Assembly (NCBI RefSeq): GCF_003671935.1
Contig: NZ_CP032759.1
Span: forward strand, 1-64,000
Direction: 5' to 3'
DNA: 64,000 nucleotides
DNA from: Buchnera aphidicola (Rhopalosiphum maidis)
Lineage (GTDB): Bacteria; Pseudomonadota; Gammaproteobacteria; Enterobacterales; Enterobacteriaceae
Shown: one piece after another, positions 8,950 through 19,225 of the stretch
Position numbering within the stretch: the first letter of the stretch is position 1
Layout of the letters: every line of letters begins with the position of its first letter
Program-made: the position numbers and the translations under genes
The notes under the pieces: generated by a model
Database searches by the model: none
Told to the model about the DNA's origin: nothing
What the model saw: only the letters and a program-made list of their open reading frames with translations

Positions 8950-10221
8950 TTAAATTTTGTTCCAATAGATAAGACAATGATTTTTTTTTCCTCTTGAGAG
9001 AAGAGTAAATTGATCAAATAATTTATCACTATCGTTAAAAGTATAATTTTTATTATTTATTTTTTTAGTGTTTATAGATATTGAATTTGATATTATCATA
9101 TTTTTAGCTTGAGTTCGAGATGGTGCTAATGAAGATAAAACTAAAGCTTCTTGTAAATCTTTTATTTTATAAATTTCGACTACAGGTATACCATCTTTTT
9201 TCAATTGTTTTAAATCAGATAACTTTATATCTTCAATATTTTTAAAAAAAAGAATATTCGTAATTCTTTCTGCAGCTAATAAATTTTCATCTCCATGTAC
9301 TAAACGAGTAAGATGTTTGGCTAGTAAAGTTTTATCAAAAATAATTTGATTATTTTTATACTTATTTTGTTCTCGTTCATTTATTTCATCAATATCTATA
9401 AAAGTAAATAATTTTAAAAAACGATAAACATTATCATCTTCTATATTCATCCAAAATTGATAAAATTTATAAGGAGTCGTTTTTTGAGGATCTAACCAAA
9501 TAGTTCCCGATTCTGTTTTTCCAAACTTAATACCATTAGATTGCATAAGAAGTGGAAGAGTTAAACCATAAGATTCTTTTTTAGATGCTCGATGAATTAA
9601 ATGCATACCGGAAGAAATATTTCCCCATTGATCAGAACCTCCAATTTGGAGTAATGCTTGATATTTTTTATTTAATATAAAATAATCATATGCCTGTAAT
9701 AAAGTATATGAAAACTCGGTAAAAGAAATACCTTGATCTGATCTTTTAATTCTTTGTTTAACAGATTCTCTATTAATCATACTATTAATTGAGAAATGTT
9801 TTCCAACATCACGTAAAAATGAAAGAAAATTAATTTTTTTAAACCATAAATTGTTATTTAATATAATAGCGTTATTTAAATTACAATTAAAATCTAGAAA
9901 AAAAGAAATTTGCTGACTTATTTTAATAGTCCATTTATTAATTAAATCATCTGATTTTAACAATCTTTCTTTCTTTTTAAAACTAGGATCTCCAATAAGA
10001 CTTGTAGCACCTCCTATTAATATTATAGGTTTATGACCTAAAATTTGAAATCTTTTAAGAGTAATTAAAGGAAGAAGATGACCTACATGTAAACTCTCTT
10101 CTGTAGGATCAAAACCACAATAAAGTGAAATACATTTATTTTGAATAAGTTCTTTTAATTTATTTTCATTGGTAATATGAAATATTAAATTTCTTTGACG
10201 TAATTCGTTAATTAAATCCAT
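8950..10221 (-). CDS. tyrS: tyrosyl-tRNA synthetase
   Basis: Class I synthetase charging tRNA-Tyr, dimeric, cytosolic. It has 423 residues (E. coli 424). Visible are YCGFDPTEESLHVGHLLPLI (HIGH-type motif), the tyrosine-binding region LQAYDYF and QIGGSDQWGNI, the KMSKS-type loop as KFGKTE, and the C-terminal S4-like RNA-binding domain (PSRTQAKNMI). Intact, starting MDLINELRQRNL as in enterobacteria. Convergent with sufA, with a 16-bp gap. Confidence 0.97.
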   Translation of the reverse strand: MDLINELRQRNLIFHITNENKLKELIQNKCISLYCGFDPTEESLHVGHLLPLITLKRFQILGHKPIILIGGATSLIGDPSFKKKERLLKSDDLINKWTIKISQQISFFLDFNCNLNNAIILNNNLWFKKINFLSFLRDVGKHFSINSMINRESVKQRIKRSDQGISFTEFSYTLLQAYDYFILNKKYQALLQIGGSDQWGNISSGMHLIHRASKKESYGLTLPLLMQSNGIKFGKTESGTIWLDPQKTTPYKFYQFWMNIEDDNVYRFLKLFTFIDIDEINEREQNKYKNNQIIFDKTLLAKHLTRLVHGDENLLAAERITNILFFKNIEDIKLSDLKQLKKDGIPVVEIYKIKDLQEALVLSSLAPSRTQAKNMIISNSISINTKKINNKNYTFNDSDKLFDQFTLLSRGKKNHCLIYWNKI

Positions 10222-10382
10222 TTTATTTACAACCTTATTTGTAGTATATTTATAGTAAAAGTAATTGTTTAAAATTTTTAAAAATATAATTTAAAAATAT
10301 TTTATTCTAATTTCTTTTTGACTTCAATTAAATAAGACATTTAAAAAAAATATGAAAATAAATATTTTTGATACTTTTTAAT

Positions 10383-12542
10383 CTAATTACTATCAATATC
10401 TAAAAACCATTGAATATTTTGTGATATAGAAAAATATTGAATTACATTAATTGATTCTTTTAGAAGATTCTTTAAATAAATACGTGAAGGACATTGTATC
10501 AATAGTTGATAAAAATATTTTTTTCTATTTTTCAATGAAAACACAGGATGAGGACCTACAAACCATAAAGAAATATTATCTTTTTCAGATTTTTTCTTTA
10601 AAATTGTACGTATTAATCTTAGAAAAATAAAACTTTTTTCAAACAATTTACTTTGAGAGTAAAACGTTGCTTGAAAACTCCAAGGTGGTAAAAAATATCT
10701 TTTTCTTAAAGACAATATCTTACGAGAAAATAAAAAATAATCAGTACTGCACAATTCTAATAAATATTTATTATTAGGAAAAGAAGTTTGTATTAATATT
10801 GTTAATAATTTTGTATTTTTTCCAATTAAGTTAATTAAATTAAAATAAAATTGCAAAAAATATTCTATAGAAAAAAAATTAAAAGAAAGAAAATAATGAT
10901 CAACATTTACCAAAGCAATAAATCGTACATAAGGAAAATAGTAATTTTGAACAATTTTTTCAGTAGTAATAATAATACAAGATTTAGAAATAGGGAAATT
11001 ATAAAATTTTATCTTTACTTTTTTTTCTTTAGTTTTTTTTAAGCTTAATAAAAAAAATAAACTTATGCCTGGGAAAATCTTTTTTAAACTATTTTTTATT
11101 TTTTTTATACCAAAATTAAATATCATTAAAGAAAGATTTTTACAATTATAACAAAACAATGGTTTTTTTATTTTAATCAAGCAATTCTGACAAAATAAAA
11201 AATTACCGTATTTTTTTGTTTCAAAATAATCATTGCAAATATGACATTTTTCTATCCATCCACAATTGCTACATTTTAAACCAAAAAAATAAAACTAAAT
11301 TTATTAAATATCAATAATACTGGATAGTTTTTTTTTATATTAAAATGTATTTCATTTATCAAAGTAAAAGATAAACCTATTTTTATTCTCTCTTTTCTTA
11401 AATTAACAATATTATTTTTTAAAAAAATATTTTTTTATTTTTCATAAAATTAATATAAAAACATTTTTTATGTAAAATGTTATACAACGTTCTTAAAGAA
11501 GGAGTATTAGAATCTAAAATAATTGGTATATTTTCTTTATAAGCTCTTAATATTGCTATATCTCTAACGTTATATCTACATCGATCCATATTTCTATAAT
11601 TTAAATGATGTTCTTCATTGATAATAATCAAACCTAATTTTAAAAAGGGAAAAAAAACGCTATTTTTTGTTCCTATGATGATAGAATTTTTACCACTTTT
11701 TGTTCTTATCCATTTTTTTAAATAAATTTCATCATTTAATTCAGAATGAACGATGTCAATATGTACATTAAAATATTTTTTTAAAAAAAATAATATTTTA
11801 TATATGTCCTTAATAAAAGGAACTAAAATTAAAATTTGTAAATTTTTATTTAACAATTCTTTAATTAATCCTAGATAAAATTTAACTTTTAAATAAAAAT
11901 TAGTTTTAGTTATCAGCCACGATGTGAAACAATTTTTAATTAAAATTTTATCAATTATAGAAATTATTTTTTCGTTTAAAAAAAAATTTTTTTTAATCAG
12001 ATAATTTTTATGAACATAAAAAGTATTTTTATTATAAAAATAAGTTTTACATGATTTTTGAGAAATTATTGTTTTTAAAATCAATTCAGAAAAATGATGT
12101 TTTTCTAATACTTTATTAACAGTATTTTTTTTTTTAAAAAAAAACAAAAGATTAAAATTTTTAGACTTTTTATTTTTTCTTCTTTTTAATACAGCGAATT
12201 TATATTTTTTTTCATCTATCAAAAAAAATTTTTTAAATATTTTGGTAAAATTGAAAAAAATATACTTCCTATAGGAAAATGGTAATATTTACTTAACCAT
12301 ATTAGAATATCAAATAAAACATTACTATATATTGATTCAGTATCAATAGACAGTTTAACAAATTCTAATTTTAAATCACTGATATTTTTTTTATCAAAAA
12401 ATGAAGTTACAATTCCTATTGTATATTTAGAACGAAATGGCACAAGAATTCGTCCGCCAATAACTGGATACATCGAGTCGGGCATAAAATATTTAAAATA
12501 TTTTCTAATAGGTAAGGGTAAAATAACATTTACAATAATCAC
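10383..12542 (-). pseudogene. priA: primosomal protein PriA, three homopolymer frameshifts, helicase motifs degenerate
   Basis: PriA restarts stalled forks by loading the primosome. The N-terminal DNA-binding domain reads from ATG 12542 (PLPIRKYFKYFMPD, GGRILVPFRSK, LSKYYHFPIGSIFF). The frame breaks at T8 (about 12225), T7/A6 (about 11415) and T7 (about 11287). One added base at each gives about 720 residues (E. coli 732). Walker A is gone: where E. coli has GVTGSGKT this has KTNFYLKV. DEEH is NEEH, and the QVAGRAGR motif is NLINLIGK. All eight zinc cysteines remain as four CxxC pairs (CSNC, CHIC, CQNC, CYNC), as does the C-terminal region ending FLDIDSN. At best it is an ATPase-dead DNA/protein-binding factor; it may be decaying. 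Confidence 0.85.
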
Positions 12543-12571
12543 TTATATATATCCAAAAATAAATAGAATGT

Positions 12572-13201
12572 TTATTTTTTTTTATCAAATTCGCATAATT
12601 TTTCTATTAAACATGTTTTACATTTTAATTTACGAGCAGTACAAACATATCTACCATGCAAAACAAACCAAAAATGAACATATTTTTTGAAAATAGATGG
12701 AACCATCTTAATCATTTTTTTTTCAACTTCAACTACATTTTTACCTTTAGCAAATCCAGTACGATTAGCTACTCTAAAAACATGTGTATCTACAGCAATA
12801 GTTTTTTTATTAAAAAGTACATTTAAAATGATATTTGCTGTTTTTCTACCAACTCCAGGTAAAGATTCTAACTCAATTCTTTTTGATGGAACTTTATTAT
12901 TATATTTAGTTTTAATTAAGTGTGCAGTATTAATGATATTCAAAGCTTTAGTATTATATAAACCAATACCTTTAATATAGTATCGGAGTCTATTAAAACC
13001 TAATTGTAAAATACCTTGAGGGGTATTTGCTACTTTAAATAAAGTACTAGTAATTTTATTCACCATAATATCAGTAGATTTCGCAGATAAAATAACTGAT
13101 AAAAGTAATTCAAAATCAGAAGAAAAAATTAATTCTATCTTAGGATTAGAATTTTTTTTATAAAATAAAAACAAAATTTCAGAACGTTTTTTTTTATTCA
13201 T
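12572..13201 (-). CDS. nth: endonuclease III
   Basis: DNA glycosylase/AP lyase for oxidised pyrimidines in base-excision repair. It has 209 residues (E. coli 211). The helix-hairpin-helix with catalytic lysine is LPGVGRKTANIILNV, the catalytic aspartate lies in AVDTHVFRVANR, and the [4Fe-4S] ligands are visible in CTARKLKCKTCLIEKLC. Intact. It lies 7 nt after rnfE, as in E. coli, at the end of the rnf operon. Confidence 0.96.
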   Translation of the reverse strand: MNKKKRSEILFLFYKKNSNPKIELIFSSDFELLLSVILSAKSTDIMVNKITSTLFKVANTPQGILQLGFNRLRYYIKGIGLYNTKALNIINTAHLIKTKYNNKVPSKRIELESLPGVGRKTANIILNVLFNKKTIAVDTHVFRVANRTGFAKGKNVVEVEKKMIKMVPSIFKKYVHFWFVLHGRYVCTARKLKCKTCLIEKLCEFDKKK

Positions 13202-13208
13202 ATCAGTG

Positions 13209-13880
13209 TTATTTTTTTAGCTTGCAAGAATTAAAACATTTTAAACATTTTTTTTTATTTAAATCTAAATAATTTTTAAAAGCAATAGTAAAACCTAATA
13301 TTAAAAATCCACCTGGAGGTAAAATAGCTAAAATTATTGTATATTTTTTATTCAACAATGTAAAAAAAAATGAAGAGTCGAAAAGATTAAAAATTTTATT
13401 TAAACCAAATAAAAAAGTTCCACTTCCTAATATTTCACGTATAGAACCAATTATAAACATGGCAAATGTTGATCCTAATCCTATTAAAATACCATCTAAA
13501 AAAGAAACTAAAAAAGAACTTTTGTAAGCAATACAATCTGCTCTTCCGACGACAATACAATTAGTTACGATTAAAGGAATAAAAATACCTAATGATTGAT
13601 ATAAATTAAACTGATAGGCATGCAATAGCATTTCTATACAAGTCACTGTCGAGGAAACGATTATCATATAGATAGGAATTCTAATATCTTTAGGTATAAA
13701 ATACTTTAAAAGTGAAATAATACTATTTGTTATAGTCAATACAAAAGTAGTTGTTATTCCTAATCCTATAGCATTAACAGAATTTGTAGTCATAGCTAAA
13801 ACTGGACACAAACCTAAAAGTTGTACTAAAGAAGAATTTTTGTTCCATAGCCTTTCTTTTAAAAAAATTTTTAGTTCCAT
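13209..13880 (-). CDS. rnfE: Rnf electron-transport complex subunit E
   Basis: Inner-membrane subunit of the Rnf/Rsx NADH-ferredoxin (or SoxR-reducing) complex. It has 223 residues with six hydrophobic segments. Conserved stretches include [25 protein letters not shown] at the N-terminus and [14 protein letters not shown], paralogous to RnfA. The hydrophilic tail is short and cysteine-containing. It follows rnfG by 17 nt and precedes nth. Confidence 0.94.
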   Translation of the reverse strand: MELKIFLKERLWNKNSSLVQLLGLCPVLAMTTNSVNAIGLGITTTFVLTITNSIISLLKYFIPKDIRIPIYMIIVSSTVTCIEMLLHAYQFNLYQSLGIFIPLIVTNCIVVGRADCIAYKSSFLVSFLDGILIGLGSTFAMFIIGSIREILGSGTFLFGLNKIFNLFDSSFFFTLLNKKYTIILAILPPGGFLILGFTIAFKNYLDLNKKKCLKCFNSCKLKK

Positions 13881-13897
13881 ATATATCCGTATTGTGT

Positions 13898-14506
13898 TTA
13901 TAATGAAAATATTAATGGTAATCTCTTAATAAAGACAACTGTTCTTTTTATAGCATTAGTAACAGATTGAGGTGTAATTGTAGCTCCTGTAAACTGTTCA
14001 ATTTCACCTCCATATTTTTTCAATAAAAATTTTTTATCTTTTAAATCCACTACATTCATATTTTTAAACTTTGTAATCCAATTAGAAATAGATATTTCAA
14101 TTTTATCTCCAATTCCTGGAGTTTCTTTATGAGATAAAACTCGTACACCAATAATTTTTCCATTAAAATATGCAGCAACTAAGATGGAAATTGATCCAGA
14201 ATATCCATCTGGCGCAATACTTTCAACAATAGCCGCTTTAGCTTTTTTAGCTTTAAATAACAACCATAAACTATGTTTTTTTTTATCTCCTAACAATTTA
14301 TTTTTTACAAAAAAAAATTTTTTGTCAAAAGTGTTATACATACTTTTTGGTATAACTTGTTTAATAAAAATGTTTTTTTCTTTTTCTTTTATATTCTTTA
14401 TTTGATAACTTGTTATATTTTTCACAAGAACTACGGTTGATAAAGAAAAAAAAGAAAAAAAACTCATTAAAAATGCATTTATTATAGTTTCTTTAAAAGA
14501 TTTCAT
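13898..14506 (-). CDS. rnfG: Rnf electron-transport complex subunit G (covalent FMN)
   Basis: Periplasmic-facing flavoprotein subunit, 202 residues (E. coli 206). There is one N-terminal transmembrane helix ([18 protein letters not shown]), then the FMN-binding domain with [24 protein letters not shown] and the covalent-flavin motif [10 protein letters not shown] near residue 175. Its start overlaps the end of rnfD by 4 nt, indicating translational coupling. Confidence 0.94.
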   Translation of the reverse strand: MKSFKETIINAFLMSFFSFFSLSTVVLVKNITSYQIKNIKEKEKNIFIKQVIPKSMYNTFDKKFFFVKNKLLGDKKKHSLWLLFKAKKAKAAIVESIAPDGYSGSISILVAAYFNGKIIGVRVLSHKETPGIGDKIEISISNWITKFKNMNVVDLKDKKFLLKKYGGEIEQFTGATITPQSVTNAIKRTVVFIKRLPLIFSL

Positions 14507-15534
14507 AAATTGTTACGACCATATGAAGATGTTTTTAAATAAGAATCCATTAATGGAACAATCATATTGGCGAACAATACTGCAAACGCAATACCATCTG
14601 GATAATCACTATAATTTCGTATAACCCAAACCAAAAAACCAATGATAATACCAAAAAATATTTTTCCTATTTTAGTAAAAGAAGTAGTTACAGGATCAGT
14701 CGCTATAAAAAAAGCACACATCATTGTTCCTCCAGAAAAAAGATGAAATAAAGGAGAACAAAAAATATTTTGCGAATAAAAATAAGTTATGCTTGAAAAA
14801 AAAACTAAACTGGATAAAAAACTTAATGGAATACGCCAACAAATAATTTTTTTATATAATAAAAATAGCCCTCCTATTAAAAAACTTACATTTATATATT
14901 TCCAAGCCATTGAAACACTTTTTGTTTTTTTTTTAATCATTAATTCTTCTGAAGATAAATTATAATTAAAATGCGTTTTGGTTTTGAAATTATCTAAAGG
15001 AGTAGCTTCCGTAAAATTATCAGGACAAATTTTTTTTAAATTATGTGTATCTTCATCAAATAAAATTAAATTTATTGATTTTTTTATATCTTTATAGAAA
15101 GATAAAGAAAAGTTTTTTTCGTTCCAAGAAGTCATGTGTAAGGGAAAAGTTATCAATAACACTACATAACCAATCATAGCTGGATTAAATATATTTTGTC
15201 CTAATCCTCCATATAAATACTTTGCAATAACAATAGAAAAAAAACAACTAAAAATTATCATCCACCAAGGCAATGAACAAGGAACACTTAATCCAAGTAA
15301 AAAGGCAGTTAAAACAGATGAATAATCAAATAAACTGTTTTTAATATTTTTACATCTCATTTTTAAAATTATTATCTCAAATAATAAAGAAATTATTATG
15401 AATAATAATATTTGTATTAGAACACCGTACCCGAAAAAATAAATTTCAGTAAATAATCCAGGAATACACGCTACAATAACTAATATCATTATTTTTTTTA
15501 CATTATAAGTATTACTGATATAAAGAATATTCAT
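14503..15534 (-). CDS. rnfD: Rnf electron-transport complex subunit D
   Basis: Polytopic membrane subunit carrying covalently bound FMN, 343 residues (E. coli 352). There are multiple hydrophobic helices, [23 protein letters not shown], and the flavinylation threonine in the context TEATPLD (E. coli SGATPLA). The C-terminal half has [16 protein letters not shown] and [16 protein letters not shown]. Intact and overlapping rnfG. Confidence 0.95.
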   Translation of the reverse strand: MNILYISNTYNVKKIMILVIVACIPGLFTEIYFFGYGVLIQILLFIIISLLFEIIILKMRCKNIKNSLFDYSSVLTAFLLGLSVPCSLPWWMIIFSCFFSIVIAKYLYGGLGQNIFNPAMIGYVVLLITFPLHMTSWNEKNFSLSFYKDIKKSINLILFDEDTHNLKKICPDNFTEATPLDNFKTKTHFNYNLSSEELMIKKKTKSVSMAWKYINVSFLIGGLFLLYKKIICWRIPLSFLSSLVFFSSITYFYSQNIFCSPLFHLFSGGTMMCAFFIATDPVTTSFTKIGKIFFGIIIGFLVWVIRNYSDYPDGIAFAVLFANMIVPLMDSYLKTSSYGRNNL

Positions 15535-15582
15535 TTTTTTATTTCATATATTTTTAGAAAAAAGAAATAGTAATATAAAAAT

Positions 15583-17142
15583 TTATCTTTTCAATCTTGC
15601 TCGTTTTATTGCTTCGTTTAACATTTTTTTTCTATAAGATTTTTCTATTATTTTTTGATTAGTAAAATCATTTTTTTCTTGTTGTTGTATTTTTGAAAAA
15701 ATATCTAATCTTTTAACACTAGAAATTTGATCTTGTGAACAAGATATTTTTTTTTCAATTAATAATCTTTTTTCTCGTTTTTTAAAAAGATAAGAAAATA
15801 ATTTTTTACGATTATTATCTACATCTATAATTTTTTGTATTTTTTTTGCAATTTTAAAATGTTTAACTAATGGAATATTACTGGGACAAACTCTTTCACA
15901 TACTTTACATTCAATACAATCCACAACATTTAATTCTTTTAATTTTTTATTATTACTATTTTTGCAATATAAAAAAATTTCTTGAGGAAGCAAATTGATC
16001 GGACATGCACTTACACAGTAACCACAATTAATACATGGATATTCAACTTTTTTTTCAGTTTTACTATTTTTTATATAAATACAATTTATATTTTTTTGTA
16101 TAGATTTATTTAAATCAACAATCAAATGTCTCATAAATACACCTCCTGAATATATTGATATATTTGAATTATTATTTATTTTTAAATAATTTAAAAAAAA
16201 ATTAATAGGAGTTCCTATTTTAATCCAAAAATTTTTAGATGAAATATTTTCATCTTTTTGATAAAAAGTAACAATGCGTTTAATTAATGGCTCTCCATTG
16301 ATAACAGATCTTTTAATAGCGTATATAGTAGACACATTAAAAATAAGATACCCTATGTCTATAGAATGTTTTCCACAAGGAATTTCTTTTCCTATTAAGG
16401 ACTTAATAAGTATTTTACTGCTTCCACCAGGATATTTTTTTTTTATAATACAAAGTTTAAATAATTTTTTATCTTTAATAATGCTTTGAATTCTTAAAAT
16501 TAATTCTACTTTATCTTCTTGAACAACAATTAAAATGTCTTTAACTTTAGATATCCACGCTACAATTTCACACCCTATTAAAATTTCATTCATATAATTT
16601 TGCATTAAACAATAATCAGCTGTTATACATGGTTCACTTTCAATTCCATTTATAACTAATGTATGTACTTTATTAATACTCAGCATTAGTTTTTTAAAAG
16701 AAGGAAATTGGGCTCCTCCGAGACCGACTACACCGGATTGATAAATTATTTTTATTAAATCTTTAGGAGTGTATTTTTTATAATCATTAATAGTTTTTAA
16801 TCTAATCCACTTATTTAAGTGATTAGATAAAATTACGATTTTTATTTTTTCTTGATTTTTATCAGAAGAGTTGGAACTAAAATAAATATTTTCTATCCAA
16901 CCTGAAGTTGGTGAATGAATAGGAACTATTACATCATTGCCAAAAGTTAAAGGTTGTCCACACAATACTTCTTGACCTATTTTTACTCTTAATCTATTTT
17001 TTTTTAAATGACTATGTGTTATATGAATGAAAAATTTTTCAGGGTCAGGTAAATAATGTAAAAAATGTTCTCTAGAATCTTTTTTTATTGGTAAGCATTG
17101 AACACCACCTTTAAAATCATATTTTTTTTTTATTTAAAACAT
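15583..17142 (-). CDS. rnfC: Rnf electron-transport complex subunit C, 5' end ambiguous
   Basis: Peripheral NADH/FMN and Fe-S subunit. The frame is open from about 17133: DFKGGVQCLPIKKD, then GQEVLCGQPLTFG, the glycine-rich site GVVGLGGAQFPSFKK, and two ferredoxin clusters CINCGYCVSACPINLLP and CIECKVCERVCPSNIPL. The likely ATG 17142 is followed by TTT TAA. T4/A10 here versus an expected T5/A9 would give an open start. Otherwise ATA 17133 or the TTG at 16965 would have to initiate. The long repeat-rich C-terminal tail of E. coli RnfC (740 residues) is cut to a short basic tail. The protein would be about 517-520 residues. Confidence 0.88.
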
Positions 17143-17227
17143 TTTTATTTATAAAATTAATAATTAAACTTTTCCAGTATTTAATAAAAAATATCTTTAA
17201 AAAAAAATTTATTTTTAGCATTTTATA

Positions 17228-17734
17228 TTATTCTTTAATTATTTTTATACAATTTGTAGGACAATGCAATAAACAAATATTACAACCAGTACAAAATTTT
17301 TGTAATACTGTATGCATAAAATTAGGAGCTCCAATTATTGCGTCTACTGGACAAAAAGACGCACATTTAGAACAACCGACACAGTTTTTTTCATCAATAA
17401 AAACAGTAGTATGATCTTTTTTGTCAGTCTTAACAGTCAAACCATCTAAAGATTTATCTATGTTTTCTATATTTAATAACTTAGCAATTTTAAATTTTAA
17501 ATCATTTCCTCCAGGAATACACTTATCAATGTTTTCATTTTTTTTTACGATCGCTGCTGCATAAGGATAACAACCAGAATAACCACACTGTGCACATTGA
17601 CTCTGAGGCAACAAATCATCAACTGCAACTACAATAGGGTTCTTTTTTATTGGAAAAAAATATTTTACATAACCTAATATTATACCTAAAAAAAGAGATA
17701 AAATTGAAAAAATTAAAATAATTGTAATAGACAT
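17228..17734 (-). CDS. rnfB: Rnf electron-transport complex subunit B (Fe-S)
   Basis: Ferredoxin-type subunit anchored by one N-terminal helix, 168 residues (E. coli 192). It has the four-cysteine cluster CAQCGYSGC ... KCIPGG and two [4Fe-4S] motifs, [16 protein letters not shown] and [16 protein letters not shown]. The C-terminal extension of E. coli RnfB beyond the last cluster is absent. It starts 2 nt after rnfA ends. Confidence 0.95.
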   Translation of the reverse strand: MSITIILIFSILSLFLGIILGYVKYFFPIKKNPIVVAVDDLLPQSQCAQCGYSGCYPYAAAIVKKNENIDKCIPGGNDLKFKIAKLLNIENIDKSLDGLTVKTDKKDHTTVFIDEKNCVGCSKCASFCPVDAIIGAPNFMHTVLQKFCTGCNICLLHCPTNCIKIIKE

Positions 17735-17736
17735 AA

Positions 17737-18318
17737 TTAAATCTTTACCAAACCTTTAAATCCCATAAATATAATAGATATTAAACTTACAGTAATAAGA
17801 ACAATAGGAGACCCTTGAAATACTAAAGGAACATCAGATAATACTATACGCTCACGAATACTAGAAAATACAACCATGACTAAAGTAAATCCAAAAGATG
17901 CACTGATTGCATAAAAAATAGATTCTAAGAATGTATGATTCAAATAAAGACTAAATAATGGAATAGCTAAAACAGCACAATTAGTTGTAATTAATGGAAG
18001 AAAAATACCAAGTATACGATATAAAATAGGACTAGTTCCTCGTAAGATAATTTCTACTAATTGAACACCAAAAGAAATAATTAACATATATACTATGATT
18101 CTCAAATAAACTAAATCTAAGGGTGATAAAATAAAAAAGTTAACAAACCATAGTAAAGTTGTTGAGATAACTACAACAAAAGAAGTAGCAAAACTCATTC
18201 CAAAAGCTCTTTCTATTTGATTTGATGCACCTATAAAAGGACATAAACCAAGAAATTTTACTAAAATAAAATTATCAATTAATATGTTTGATAAAATAAA
18301 AAAAAAGTAACTTTTCAT
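17737..18318 (-). CDS. rnfA: Rnf electron-transport complex subunit A
   Basis: Inner-membrane subunit, 193 residues as in E. coli, with six hydrophobic helices. [25 protein letters not shown] and [13 protein letters not shown] carry the cysteine motifs shared with RnfE. First gene of the rnfABCDGE run, downstream of ribC by 18 nt. All six Rnf subunits are present in this window. Confidence 0.96.
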   Translation of the reverse strand: MKSYFFFILSNILIDNFILVKFLGLCPFIGASNQIERAFGMSFATSFVVVISTTLLWFVNFFILSPLDLVYLRIIVYMLIISFGVQLVEIILRGTSPILYRILGIFLPLITTNCAVLAIPLFSLYLNHTFLESIFYAISASFGFTLVMVVFSSIRERIVLSDVPLVFQGSPIVLITVSLISIIFMGFKGLVKI

Positions 18319-18336
18319 TGATAATTTCCTTAAAAA

Positions 18337-18963
18337 CTACCTAAATAACCTAGATATGTTCTTTTTAATCAAACGTTTTGTAGTATCTACAATTATTTGA
18401 GTATAGAAATCAATTTCAACGTTGACTAATTGTCCAATTTTTTTATATCCTATAGTTGTTGAAGATAAAGTTTCTGGTATTATACTAATACAAAATTCGT
18501 TTTTCATAATATTACTAATAGTTAAACTGATTCCATCAATACAGATAAAACCTTTATAAAAAATATATTTCATTAAAGAATAATCTTTTACTTTACACCA
18601 CAAAATATAATTTTCATTTAACTTTAATATTTTAGAAATTTCAGCTGTATTCATAATATGACCTGATATTATATGACCACCCATTTCATCACCATATTTT
18701 AATGATCTTTCAATATTAACATAATCTCCTATATTTAAAATCCCTAAATTAGTATTTTCAATCGTAATTTTCATAATATCAAAAAGTACATACATATTAT
18801 TAATACATTTAACAGTTACACAACATCCGTTATGAGCAACTGAATCGCCTATTTTTAAATTTTTTAATAAAATAGGTGAAAAATTAACAGTATAGGTATG
18901 AAAATCTTTTTTTTTATCTATAGAAACAACTTGTGCAATTCCATTTACAATACCTGTGAACAT
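18337..18963 (-). CDS. ribC: riboflavin synthase, alpha chain
   Basis: Converts two 6,7-dimethyl-8-ribityllumazine to riboflavin plus a pyrimidine product. It has 208 residues (E. coli 213) with two lumazine-binding barrels: [15 protein letters not shown] and [10 protein letters not shown] in the first, [15 protein letters not shown] and [13 protein letters not shown] in the second. ATG 18963 is preceded by AAGGAG. It leads into the rnf genes, whose subunits use FMN; the shared transcript may be fortuitous. Also called ribE in other bacteria. Confidence 0.95.
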   Translation of the reverse strand: MFTGIVNGIAQVVSIDKKKDFHTYTVNFSPILLKNLKIGDSVAHNGCCVTVKCINNMYVLFDIMKITIENTNLGILNIGDYVNIERSLKYGDEMGGHIISGHIMNTAEISKILKLNENYILWCKVKDYSLMKYIFYKGFICIDGISLTISNIMKNEFCISIIPETLSSTTIGYKKIGQLVNVEIDFYTQIIVDTTKRLIKKNISRLFR

Positions 18964-19118
18964 AAAATCTCCTTAAAGTTAATACTATTTAAATAGTATA
19001 TATAACCCTAATAAAAATTTAAAAAAAATATTTTGTATTTTTTATAAATAAATATTTGTATATTATATCAATAATATTATATAATTTTCATTAAATATAA
19101 AATATTAATTTAATTTTT

Positions 19119-19192
19119 ACGTTCGTAGCTCAATAGGTTAGAGCATTACCATGACATGGTAGAGGTTAGTGGTTCAAGTCCACTCGAACGTA
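19119..19192 (+). tRNA. tRNA-Val (anticodon GAC)
   Basis: Cloverleaf: acceptor ACGTTCG/CGAACGT, D-stem GCTC/GAGC, anticodon stem TTACC/GGTAG with loop ATGACAT (GAC), T-arm AGTGG-TTCAAGT-CCACT, discriminator A. CCA is not encoded. The tilS start follows 33 nt downstream on the same strand. Confidence 0.95.
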
Positions 19193-19225
19193 TTAAAAAA
19201 TTCTCTGCTAGTAGGCTATTAGTAT

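Noticed and set aside
12600..13200. Plus-strand ORF opposite nth as a possible gene
   Set aside because: Antisense to a fully conserved nth; no independent support.
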